Shown here one piece after another: positions 1-6,947 of a stretch of 64,000 nucleotides of DNA (position 1 is its first letter; every line of letters starts with the position of its first letter). A model generated the notes under the pieces. It was not told the origin of the DNA. It worked only from the letters and a program-made list of their open reading frames with translations, and searched no databases. Made by a program: the position numbers and the translations under genes. The stretch comes from Paenibacillus taihuensis (GTDB lineage: Bacteria; Bacillota; Bacilli; Paenibacillales; Paenibacillaceae), in assembly GCF_003386535.1 (NCBI RefSeq), contig NZ_QTTN01000010.1:62001-126000 (forward strand). The letters run 5' to 3'.

Positions 1-534
1 AAATGCAAACACGGAGCGGTTCTCATTCTGATCAATAATAGAATGCTTATAAACCCCGAGCCAAACCATACTGCCGCTGGATTGCCGAATTTCTTCGTAC
101 CAGTGCGATTTGGTGTACTCCGGGTCGATCACATTCGCATAATTGCCGTAATTGTATACTTTCCCTTTATCCGTCAGGACATGAATGCCGATCAGATCTT
201 CCTGCGAGAGGAAGACTGCACCGAGAATATTCGTAATCGCCTGCTCATTAAAATAATCGACAGCAGGGCTGTCGACTGATGGCGTACTCATAATTCGGGA
301 AAAATCATTGTTGCCGATGACAGACTTGGACATGCTGTCATAGCCTTTGAGAAGAAGATCAAACAGGCCTGCCGTCTGCGAGACGTTCTGTTTGGACAGG
401 CCGCTAACCTTCTCTTGGAACTGCACCGTTGTCCGGTTGTAATACAAGATGCTGACAATCAGTACGATGGCTGACATGCTGATGAGAAACAGCACGAACA
501 GCCGGTACTGAATGGAATGTAATCCCCGTGACAC
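1..534 (-). CDS. Sensor histidine kinase, N-terminal part (cut by window edge)
   Basis: The frame is open from a GTG at 534 to the window edge, giving 178 residues of the N-terminus. A short basic start is followed by a hydrophobic helix (about residues 12-32) and then a soluble, presumably extracytoplasmic, region with no second membrane segment before the edge. This is the layout of YesM/LytS-type kinases with a Cache-like outer sensor domain. The position directly behind two sugar-ABC permeases, with a 33-base gap, is the usual place for a two-component pair that controls the transporter. The start is uncertain: GTG lies 17 bases after GGAGG, and an ATG 19 codons further in is possible but would cut into the membrane helix. 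The kinase domain itself is not visible, so the class is inferred. Confidence 0.7.
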   Translation of the reverse strand, partial: MSRGLHSIQYRLFVLFLISMSAIVLIVSILYYNRTTVQFQEKVSGLSKQNVSQTAGLFDLLLKGYDSMSKSVIGNNDFSRIMSTPSVDSPAVDYFNEQAITNILGAVFLSQEDLIGIHVLTDKGKVYNYGNYANVIDPEYTKSHWYEEIRQSSGSMVWLGVYKHSIIDQNENRSVFAF

Positions 535-567
535 GTTCGCGATCGCCCTTTCCTCCGGGCTCCCCGA

Positions 568-1392
568 TTATCCTTTAACTGCACCTGCAACCATACCCTT
601 CGTAATACGCTCCGAAAGGACGAAGTATACAAGCAGTACCGGCAATGCGCCGAGGATAAGGAAAGCACCAATTGCGCCATAGTTAACGTTGTATTGGCTG
701 ACAAAAGTATATACACCGAAAGGAAGAGTTTTCAATGATTCTTTGGATATAAATGTCGCTGCCATGATGTACTCGTTCCAGATCGTAATGAACGTCAGGA
801 TACATACAGTCATAATCGGCGGTACCGAGATCGGCAGAATGATGCTGCGGAAGATCCGGTATACGCTTGCGCCATCCATGAACGCCGACTCTTCGATCTC
901 CGCTGGGATGCCGCGCATGAATCCGCTTAGGATAAAGACGGCAATCGGCGTGGAGAACGTGATGTAAGGCAGAATAAGCGACCAGCGCGTGTTCAAGATG
1001 TGCATGTGTTTAAACATAACCATGAGTGGCAGCAACGTTGCTTGCATCGGAATCATCATACCGAGCAAGAACACGAGCGTAACAACTCCGCCAAGCTTCC
1101 ATTTGAACCGGGAAATCGCATAAGCGACCATCGCGCTCAGTACGATTACGCACAACAGGGTAACCGTTGTTACAAGCACGCTGTTGCCGAGGTATTGCAA
1201 GTAATGTCCGCCCTTATATGCGGCTTTATAGTTAGCCCATTGCGGCGAGCTCGGCAGCGAGAAGAAGTTCGAGCCGAGAATTTCCTCGTTCGTTTTGAGC
1301 GAGTACATCACTAGCCAAAACAATGGGTAAATTTGCGTAATGACAAGGATCGAGAGAAGCAGATACACGAGCCCTTTTTTAAAACTTGCCAT
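568..1392 (-). CDS. Carbohydrate ABC transporter permease, MalG-type (CUT1)
   Basis: This 274-residue inner-membrane permease is the second transmembrane subunit of a sugar importer. It begins with an N-terminal helix ending in a Tyr-Pro-Leu-Phe-Trp motif and has about six membrane segments. The cytoplasmic EAA loop that contacts the ATPase is recognisable near residues 170-192 (EIEESAFMDGAS followed by a conserved Pro). The C-terminus, Gly-Met-Val-Ala-Gly-Ala-Val-Lys-Gly, is typical of MalG/AraQ-like proteins. It follows the partner permease by 19 bases in the same direction, so the two are probably co-transcribed. No ATPase is encoded nearby; CUT1 systems of Bacilli commonly share one MsmX-like ATPase encoded elsewhere. 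The substrate cannot be read from the sequence. Confidence 0.93.
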   Translation of the reverse strand: MASFKKGLVYLLLSILVITQIYPLFWLVMYSLKTNEEILGSNFFSLPSSPQWANYKAAYKGGHYLQYLGNSVLVTTVTLLCVIVLSAMVAYAISRFKWKLGGVVTLVFLLGMMIPMQATLLPLMVMFKHMHILNTRWSLILPYITFSTPIAVFILSGFMRGIPAEIEESAFMDGASVYRIFRSIILPISVPPIMTVCILTFITIWNEYIMAATFISKESLKTLPFGVYTFVSQYNVNYGAIGAFLILGALPVLLVYFVLSERITKGMVAGAVKG

Positions 1393-1411
1393 GATCTATT
1401 GTTCTCCCCTC

Positions 1412-2302
1412 TTAGGTGTACTTTGCTTCGACTTTTTTGAAGACGAAATTGATGAATACCGTGAATACCAAACAGATGAACACGAGTGATGTCGCTAGTG
1501 CGCTTCCGTATCCGTACTTCAAGGATAGGAACGACTGGGTGTACATATGTGTAGAGATCGTATCTGTCGCGTGTGCAGGGCCGCCGCCAGTCATAACCCA
1601 TACCAGATCAAACGCCTGCAGGGAGCCGATGAACGCGAGGACGATCGAGATTTTGAAGATCGGGATAACCATTGGGTAAGTAATGTACCAGTCGGCTTTG
1701 AAGCCTTCTGCGCCATCGATCTTGGCTGCTTCATACACTTCCGTCGGAATGTTCTGCACGCCTGTGTATTGAATAAGCAAGTGATAGCCGAAATATTGCC
1801 ATAGGGATACAAAGTACAAGCAGTACATCGCAATCTTCGGCTCTGTCAGCCAGCTGCGTGTCCAGCTTTCAAGTCCAAGCGAATTCAGAATGCCGTTGAG
1901 CATACCGCCCATGTCAGCCGGGTTGTAGATCGTTTTCCAAAGTTGGCCGATGATTACGACCGAGAGAATAACAGGAACAAAGTAAATCGAAACAAGGGTG
2001 TTTGCTTTACGAACATAGCGGTTCATCAGTGCTGCTACGAACAAACAGACCGGGATTTCCAACATAGAGAATACTGCGTAACCAAGCGTGTGACGCACCG
2101 AAGGCCAGAAGTTGGTGTCGTGGAACAGCATCGTTTTAAAATTATCGAGCCCGATAAATTTCGCCTTATTGATGCTATCCCAGTCCAGCAAGCTGTCATA
2201 AACAGCCACGAGGATTGGTACGAACACGAGGCCGATGTAGAGAATCAGACACGGCAGGACGAAAACTGCAATTGTACGGGCCGGGACTTTTAAAACATTC
2301 AC
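1412..2302 (-). CDS. Carbohydrate ABC transporter permease, MalF-type (CUT1)
   Basis: This 296-residue permease is the first transmembrane subunit of the importer. The start is a GTG at 2302, preceded by AGGAGG at an 8-base spacing. Six membrane helices are visible. The EAA loop appears near residues 195-215 (EAAKIDGAEGF, then a conserved Tyr-Pro). The segment with Trp-Val-Met-Thr-Gly-Gly-Gly-Pro before the last helices is a hallmark of MalF/UgpA-type CUT1 permeases. It sits between the binding protein and the MalG-type partner. A stable hairpin lies in the gap to the binding-protein gene and may set the expression ratio. Confidence 0.94.
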   Translation of the reverse strand: MNVLKVPARTIAVFVLPCLILYIGLVFVPILVAVYDSLLDWDSINKAKFIGLDNFKTMLFHDTNFWPSVRHTLGYAVFSMLEIPVCLFVAALMNRYVRKANTLVSIYFVPVILSVVIIGQLWKTIYNPADMGGMLNGILNSLGLESWTRSWLTEPKIAMYCLYFVSLWQYFGYHLLIQYTGVQNIPTEVYEAAKIDGAEGFKADWYITYPMVIPIFKISIVLAFIGSLQAFDLVWVMTGGGPAHATDTISTHMYTQSFLSLKYGYGSALATSLVFICLVFTVFINFVFKKVEAKYT

Positions 2303-2347
2303 GTGGGTTGCCTCCTGAGTCGTTAATGATTGTAAAGAAAGTCGAAT

Positions 2348-2379
2348 GCGGATGGAGATCAGCTAGTGCCTCCACCCGC
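2348..2379 (-). promoter_or_regulatory. Intercistronic stem-loop between binding protein and permeases
   Basis: On the minus strand GCGGGTGGAG (2379-2370) pairs with CTCCATCCGC (2357-2348), a 10-bp stem with one G-U pair, inside the roughly 100-base gap after the binding-protein stop. There is no U-run, so it is unlikely to be a full terminator. Hairpins here often protect or partly terminate binding-protein mRNA so that it exceeds permease mRNA. That role is inference. Confidence 0.55.
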
Positions 2380-2404
2380 AAACGACTTATCCATATTTTA
2401 GAGC

Positions 2405-3763
2405 TTACTTGTTCGAGTCGTATGCCGATTGGTGCTCGTTTGCAACGTTCGCAGGGTCAACCTTTTGAACGAACATGTTTTGGATGCTGCTAAGGTGAGC
2501 TTGTGCGATTGCTGGCTTCATTGTGTTATCGAATGCAAGGTCGCCGCCTTTAACGTTCTTGAACAGGTCAAGTACTGCGATTGCAAGGTCGGAGTAACCA
2601 GCTGCTTTGAAGTCGCCAGTCATGATTTGACCGCTGCCTACTGCGTTTTTCAGTTCGAACTGCTTCTTAGGCATTTCTGTCATGAAGTAGTTCAAGAAGT
2701 CTTTCGTTTCTTTCAGGTGCTTGCTGTTCGCGGAGATCGCGAAAGCGGAACCTGGAGCAAGCATGTATTGGTCTGGATCGCCTTTGCCTTTAACTGTAGG
2801 GAACTTGAAGACGCCAACTTTACCAGCTACAGAAGAAGCGTCGATTGCGCCAGTTTCCCAAGTACCCATGATGTACATGGCTGCTTTACCTGTTTTGAAG
2901 AGGTTACCGCCAGTGTTGTAGTCAAGGGAAGTTGCGCCGTCCGGGAATGCTTTTGCTTGGATCAGATCTTGGAAGCTCGAAACAGCGCCCGTGAATGCTG
3001 GATCTTTAAATGTTTTCTTGCCATCAAGAACGTCTTGCAGGAAGCCAGGGCCGCCGTTTGTGCGAAGAAGAACGTTCATGAACAAGAACGAACCTGTCCA
3101 GGAGTCTTTCTCGCCGATCGCGATTGGCGTGATGTTCTTCGCTTTGAGCGCTTTAACATCAGCTACGAGATCTTCGAACGTTGTTGGTGGAGCCGAGATG
3201 CCCGCTTGTGTGAACAAGTCTTTGTTGTAGTAAACAACTTCGATGTTGTTGCCGTCTGGCAATGCGTATACGTTGTTGTCGAAGCTGTAGGAGTCAAGCA
3301 GACCTTTTTGGAATGTATCTTTCAGGCCGTTCTGATCGAGCATGTCGTTCAGCGGTGCAAGCAGGCCAGCGTCAACATACGGCTTCATTTGTGCGGACGG
3401 GTTCACGATTGTGATGTCCGGTACTTCTTTGGAAGCTGCTTGTGTCTTCAGCTTCAGTTTTTGTTGGTCCGTGTTCAGGGAGTCCAGCTCGATCTTAACG
3501 TTCGGGTGGTCCTTCTGATATTGGTCAACAATCGTGTGAAGCATTTTGTACGAAGGTGTCTCAGGGTCTGGGTAAATGTTTTGGAACGTGATTGTTACAT
3601 TCTCAGCAGCTGGTTGGTTTGTACCAGCGTTCGTACCTGTATTAGCCGAGTTGTTTGCAGAATTGTTGGTATTATCGTTTTTGCTTCCGCAAGCTGTTGC
3701 GCCAAGAAGCAATGCTGCCGCAGTAACTGCGACTGCTGTTGTTTTTAATGCTTTGTTAGCCAT
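2405..3763 (-). CDS. Extracellular sugar-binding lipoprotein of ABC transporter
   Basis: This is a 452-residue solute-binding protein of the family-1 type. The N-terminus is a lipoprotein signal: a basic start, a hydrophobic Ala/Leu core, and a lipobox (Gly-Ala-Thr-Ala-Cys, Cys at about residue 26), followed by an Asn/Thr/Ala-rich linker. The mature part has the CUT1 features of a Tyr-Tyr-Asn-Lys segment (about residue 180) and Met-Gly-Thr-Trp-Glu (about residue 300), which line the sugar cleft. It should bind an oligosaccharide outside the membrane and hand it to the two permeases downstream. A plausible sigma-A promoter lies directly upstream, so this is probably the first gene of the operon. 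The substrate is unknown. Confidence 0.93.
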   Translation of the reverse strand: MANKALKTTAVAVTAAALLLGATACGSKNDNTNNSANNSANTGTNAGTNQPAAENVTITFQNIYPDPETPSYKMLHTIVDQYQKDHPNVKIELDSLNTDQQKLKLKTQAASKEVPDITIVNPSAQMKPYVDAGLLAPLNDMLDQNGLKDTFQKGLLDSYSFDNNVYALPDGNNIEVVYYNKDLFTQAGISAPPTTFEDLVADVKALKAKNITPIAIGEKDSWTGSFLFMNVLLRTNGGPGFLQDVLDGKKTFKDPAFTGAVSSFQDLIQAKAFPDGATSLDYNTGGNLFKTGKAAMYIMGTWETGAIDASSVAGKVGVFKFPTVKGKGDPDQYMLAPGSAFAISANSKHLKETKDFLNYFMTEMPKKQFELKNAVGSGQIMTGDFKAAGYSDLAIAVLDLFKNVKGGDLAFDNTMKPAIAQAHLSSIQNMFVQKVDPANVANEHQSAYDSNK

Positions 3764-3795
3764 TTCTCTAATCCCCCTCGGGTTGGTATACGCTT

Positions 3796-3824
3796 ATTAT
3801 CATGCACTTAGGCTTTACCAACAA
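3796..3824 (-). promoter_or_regulatory. Probable sigma-A promoter of the sugar-transport operon
   Basis: On the minus strand a -35 TTGTTG (3824-3819), a 17-base spacer and a -10 GATAAT (3801-3796) precede the binding-protein gene, leaving a leader of about 25 bases. The -10 matches five of six consensus positions. The regulator is not obvious; the downstream sensor kinase is the best candidate. Confidence 0.5.
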
Positions 3825-3934
3825 TGCGTGAAATTAGGGACTAGGGTTTGTGTTTTCAAGATCAGCATGTAGAAAAATGTCGCTCGTGCTATGATAAAAC
3901 TATAATTTTTCAACCGAAATGGAGGGAATTGGAA

Positions 3935-4579
3935 ATGCCGTCTATGGATTCGATACGTAATATTTATTGTGTAGGACGCAATTATGCCCTTCATGCCAAG
4001 GAGCTTGGCAATGATGTGCCGGAGGAGCCGATGATCTTCTCGAAGCCAACGCATGCGCTGCATCCGGCGACAGGAAAGCTTGCGCTGCCAAGCTCGATCG
4101 GCGAGATTCATTATGAGGTGGAGGTCGTTGTGCGCATAGGTGCGAGCTACCGCCCAGGCATGAAGGTGGACGAGCTGATCGACGGCATCGCCCTCGGCAT
4201 CGACCTGACGGCGCGCGATGTGCAGTCGAAGCTGAAGGAGAAGCGTCACCCGTGGCTGCTTGCAAAAGGTTTCGTCGGCTCCGCGGTGCTGACGGCGTTC
4301 ACGGAATTTAGAGGAGCGGATGAGTTCGAGGCATTAAACTTCAGCCTCATTAAGAATGATGAGACGGTGCAGCAGGGCTGCCCGAAGGATATGATCTTCC
4401 CGCTGCAGCAGCTGATCGACTTCATCGGCTCGAACATGGGCCTTGGCGCCGGTGACATCATCTACACCGGCACGCCGGCCGGCGTCGGCCCGCTCGCCGA
4501 TGGCGACACGCTGGAGCTGCGCCTCGTTTCCGGCGGCAGCGAAGTGACGTATGGTCCGCTTTATGTGGACATGGGGTAA
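3935..4579 (+). CDS. Fumarylacetoacetate hydrolase (FAH) family protein
   Basis: This 214-residue cytoplasmic enzyme belongs to the single-domain FAH family (YcgM/YisK-like), which carries out metal-dependent C-C hydrolysis, isomerisation or decarboxylation of oxo-acids. Family marks are Tyr-Cys-Val-Gly-Arg-Asn-Tyr at the N-terminus, Phe-Ser-Lys-Pro, the metal-binding Glu-Val-Glu region (about residues 65-70), Asp-Leu-Thr-Ala-Arg-Asp and a late Thr-Gly-Thr-Pro-Ala-Gly-Val-Gly. The start at 3935 is favoured because GGAGGG lies 9 bases upstream and homology begins there; an in-frame ATG at 3848 would add 29 residues without family character. It is transcribed alone, divergently from the transport operon, and ends in a strong terminator. 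The exact substrate is not predictable. Confidence 0.9.
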   Translation: MPSMDSIRNIYCVGRNYALHAKELGNDVPEEPMIFSKPTHALHPATGKLALPSSIGEIHYEVEVVVRIGASYRPGMKVDELIDGIALGIDLTARDVQSKLKEKRHPWLLAKGFVGSAVLTAFTEFRGADEFEALNFSLIKNDETVQQGCPKDMIFPLQQLIDFIGSNMGLGAGDIIYTGTPAGVGPLADGDTLELRLVSGGSEVTYGPLYVDMG

Positions 4580-4618
4580 GAGCGAGCGCGCTTGGCGCCA
4601 GGGATGAGGGAATGTGAA

Positions 4619-4660
4619 AAGAAGCCGAGGGCCCGTTGGGGATTCCTCGGCTTCTTTTTT
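4619..4660 (+). terminator. Rho-independent terminator after the FAH-family gene
   Basis: AAGAAGCCGAGG (4619-4630) pairs with CCTCGGCTTCTT (4645-4656) in a perfect 12-bp stem, followed by a run of T. Confidence 0.9.
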
Positions 4661-4683
4661 GAGCGGATGCGGGGCTGGGAAAG

Positions 4684-5231
4684 GACGAGAGAACGCATTT
4701 GTTCTCTCGTCTTTGTTTTTGGTTAGTTTTGGCGTTGAGAGCGCGTATTTGTTCTCTCGGCGTTATTTTCGCGCGGTGAGCTGGTCCGTGAACGGATGAG
4801 AGAACGTACTTGTTCTCTCAGCTTTGTTGCTTCGGAAGGCCTGCCTCGCAGCCGCCATTATACTTATCGAGAGCGGCTTTTCCCTCTCTCGGCGGGCGAT
4901 TCGCCTGTTTTCTCGCCTGAGAGCGGGTTTTGCCTCTCTGGGGAGCTAAATCCGCGCGCTGCCGCTCATTCCGCTTACTGAGAGTCGGTTTTTCCCTCTC
5001 TCACACACTGAATCTTCACCGCCTGAGCTCGATCCGCATACTGAGAGTCGGATTTTCCGTCTCTCAGCGCAGAAATCGCCCAAATCTCGAACTGAGAGTC
5101 GGATTTCCCGACTCTCAGCACCTCAAACCATGCAAATCCCCGGCTTCGCACCTCCGAGAGTCGGTTTTCTCGACTCTCAGCAGCGCGAATCGCCACTTTC
5201 ATGCACGAGTGTCGGATTTCCCGACTCTCAC
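4684..5231. repeat. Array of ten GAGAGTC palindromes with helical-turn spacing
   Basis: Ten degenerate palindromes of about 25 bp, form TGAGAGTCGG-ATTTC-CCGACTCTCA, begin near 4686, 4736, 4797, 4868, 4918, 4979, 5042, 5093, 5155 and 5206. Intervals are 50, 61, 71, 50, 61, 63, 51, 62 and 51 bp, each close to a whole number of helical turns. The intervening DNA is not conserved. The leftmost copies read GAGAGAAC...GTTCTCTC, so the arms drift while base pairing is kept. The last copy contains the stop codon of the gene at 5228. Only the first copy has a T-run. I see no gene here. Confidence 0.85.
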
Positions 5232-5614
5232 TCAACAACCGTGATCCGACTCGGAATGTTCGCCAAATTCGTGCACACGATCTCGACTCTATGATCGGCA
5301 TGGAGCTTCTCCAGTACATCAGGCACAATGATTTTGTAAGGCTTCAACTTACCGTCGTCCCGCAGCACGTGAATGATCCGGCCTTCCTTCTTCACGATCC
5401 GGCCTCGAATCGTTCGCCTCGCTTCGGTCAACAGATCGATCAGCAGCACAACGAGCAGCCCAAACAAGACAAGGCAAGCGAGAAAAAAGATAAAGCCAAA
5501 TATCGCCGGCATCATCTGATGATCCATGGTCACCAACCGAATGACAGCCAGCGTGAATTGCACTGCGAATAGCACAACAAGCAGACCGATTGTTTTGTGC
5601 GGCTTCAGATGCAT
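5228..5614 (-). CDS. Small membrane protein of unknown function
   Basis: The 128-residue product begins with a short basic stretch, followed by two strongly hydrophobic helices (about residues 8-28 and 38-62). A soluble C-terminal half of about 60 residues, rich in Arg, Lys and Val, probably faces the cytoplasm. I recognise no family. The ATG at 5614 is preferred because GGGGGA lies 7 bases upstream; a TTG at 5641, nearer a GGAG inside the previous stop region, would add nine residues. The gene follows the HD-domain gene closely and is probably co-transcribed with it. Its TGA stop is the first base triplet of a GAGAGTC palindrome, so the repeat array abuts the coding end exactly. Confidence 0.7.
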   Translation of the reverse strand: MHLKPHKTIGLLVVLFAVQFTLAVIRLVTMDHQMMPAIFGFIFFLACLVLFGLLVVLLIDLLTEARRTIRGRIVKKEGRIIHVLRDDGKLKPYKIIVPDVLEKLHADHRVEIVCTNLANIPSRITVVE

Positions 5615-5648
5615 CGCGACTTCCCCCAGTCCCCCAAGCAATCTTTTA

Positions 5649-6236
5649 CTACTCCTGCAAAAACCCCTGATCTACCGACTTCTGCACCAACTCCTGCGCA
5701 TACTCCCACAGTCTATCCGAGGCATCCGCAATCTCCCGATTTCGGCTTAACACCTGACCGCTCGTAATCCCATATTTCTGCCACGTATCCCCATGATTAT
5801 GATGATTGTGAATGAGTGGCTGCAGCCGATCGAGCGCACTGGCAAATTTGGCTTCTTGACTCTCTTTACGCTCAAACTCCAGCCACAGTTCCTTCAGCTC
5901 CGCCGCCTGTTCCTCCGGTAGCAGCCCAAAGATCCGCTTAGCCGCATTCATTTCCCGCTCGAACTTATCCTCATTGCCCTTCGTATCATAGGCAAACGTA
6001 TCGCCAGCGTCGATTTCGACCAAATCATGAACGAGCAGCATCCGCAGCACCTTCAGCAGATCGACCTCCGCATTGGCATGCCCCTGCAGCACCAGCGCCA
6101 TCATAGCGAGATGCCATGTATGCTCAGCGTCATTTTCAAGCCGATCACCGCTCATAATCTTTGCTCTGCGCTCCACTCGCTTCAGCTTGTCGATCTCAAT
6201 CAGAAACGCCATTTGCTTGCTAAAATTGTCTTCCAT
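5649..6236 (-). CDS. HD-domain phosphohydrolase (YfbR/HDDC2-like)
   Basis: This is a 195-residue metal-dependent phosphohydrolase of the compact HD family related to 5'-nucleotidases. The metal ligands are visible: His39 in Ala-Glu-His-Thr-Trp-His, the His70-Asp71 doublet in Val-His-Asp-Leu-Val-Glu-Ile-Asp, and a late Asp (about 137) in Leu-Asp-Arg-Leu-Gln-Pro. The Glu-Ile-Asp-Ala-Gly-Asp after the HD pair is typical of this subfamily. The start is an ATG preceded by AGGAG at an 8-base spacing. A role in trimming deoxynucleoside monophosphates is possible from the family but not shown by context. Confidence 0.88.
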   Translation of the reverse strand: MEDNFSKQMAFLIEIDKLKRVERRAKIMSGDRLENDAEHTWHLAMMALVLQGHANAEVDLLKVLRMLLVHDLVEIDAGDTFAYDTKGNEDKFEREMNAAKRIFGLLPEEQAAELKELWLEFERKESQEAKFASALDRLQPLIHNHHNHGDTWQKYGITSGQVLSRNREIADASDRLWEYAQELVQKSVDQGFLQE

Positions 6237-6345
6237 ACGATCACTCCTATCGTCCAGCCTGCCGATTTGACAGAATTTAGTTAATAGTATACACGATTAA
6301 CGAGGTGAACGGACCGTCAGACGCTCAAGGACTTGCCGTTCAATA

Positions 6346-6389
6346 ACAAAAAGCCCATCCCCGGACATCAGCATCCAGGAATGGGCTTT
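6346..6389 (-). terminator. Rho-independent terminator after the lipoprotein gene
   Basis: On the minus strand AAAGCCCAT (6389-6381) pairs with ATGGGCTTT (6358-6350), and the T-run continues to 6348. It lies 8 bases past the stop of the lipoprotein gene. Confidence 0.8.
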
Positions 6390-6397
6390 ACTCACTT

Positions 6398-6886
6398 CTA
6401 TTCGTACAGCGCAAGCGACGTCAAATTAATCGCAACCACTTTGTCATCCTTCAGCTTAAAATCCAGCGACAACCGCTTCGTCTTATCGATATAGCCGATC
6501 GAATCGCCGAGCGTGTAGTACTCGTCGCCGTACTGCTTCAGCACTTGTTCCTTCGTATCGCCGAGCCTCAGCCCCTTGGCAGTCGCGACCTCCGGCCCGA
6601 TCGAGTACCCGATGACCTTGCTGTCCATCGTCGTGTACTGATAGTCTTCGTACATGAACAGGAACGTCCGGCCGCCATCGTTCATGGTCCGCTCCGGCTT
6701 GCCCAGCTTGTCGACAAGCTCTTTCTCGGTCATGCCGAGTTCCACGTCTCCGCCCTGCTCTGCGCTCAGATCGGTCGAGCTCACCTTATCGCTTACCGAC
6801 AAAGGCGTCTCGCTCTTGCCTCCGCACGCAGCGAGCAGCACCGCGAGGCCGAACACCAGTACAACCATTTGCATTAACCTTTTCAT
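6398..6886 (-). CDS. Lipoprotein with two SmpA/OmlA-like repeats
   Basis: This 162-residue secreted lipoprotein has a clear lipobox (Leu-Leu-Ala-Ala-Cys-Gly-Gly, Cys21). The mature part holds two copies of a motif seen in SmpA/OmlA- and BLIP-like folds: Leu-Gly-Met-Thr-Glu-Lys-Glu-Leu-Val-Asp-Lys-Leu-Gly-Lys-Pro (about residues 50-65) and Leu-Gly-Asp-Thr-Lys-Glu-Gln-Val-Leu-Lys-Gln-Tyr-Gly (about residues 107-119). Such proteins usually bind other envelope proteins; the partner here is unknown. It ends at its own terminator and lies 61 bases after the large transporter-like fusion gene on the same strand, so the two may share a transcript. Confidence 0.8.
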   Translation of the reverse strand: MKRLMQMVVLVFGLAVLLAACGGKSETPLSVSDKVSSTDLSAEQGGDVELGMTEKELVDKLGKPERTMNDGGRTFLFMYEDYQYTTMDSKVIGYSIGPEVATAKGLRLGDTKEQVLKQYGDEYYTLGDSIGYIDKTKRLSLDFKLKDDKVVAINLTSLALYE

Positions 6887-6947
6887 CGTAAAAATAATTC
6901 CATCCCTTCAAGACGTGACCCGCCGCAGCACGTCAAGCCAGCTTAGC

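Noticed and set aside
2429-3748. 439-residue frame opposite the sugar-binding protein
   Set aside because: Cys/Val-rich composition and full overlap with a clear lipoprotein gene mark it as an antisense shadow.
4684-5231. Possible CRISPR array (regular palindromes with 50-60-bp period)
   Set aside because: The repeats are too short and degenerate, the intervals vary by 10-bp steps, and no cas gene is present.
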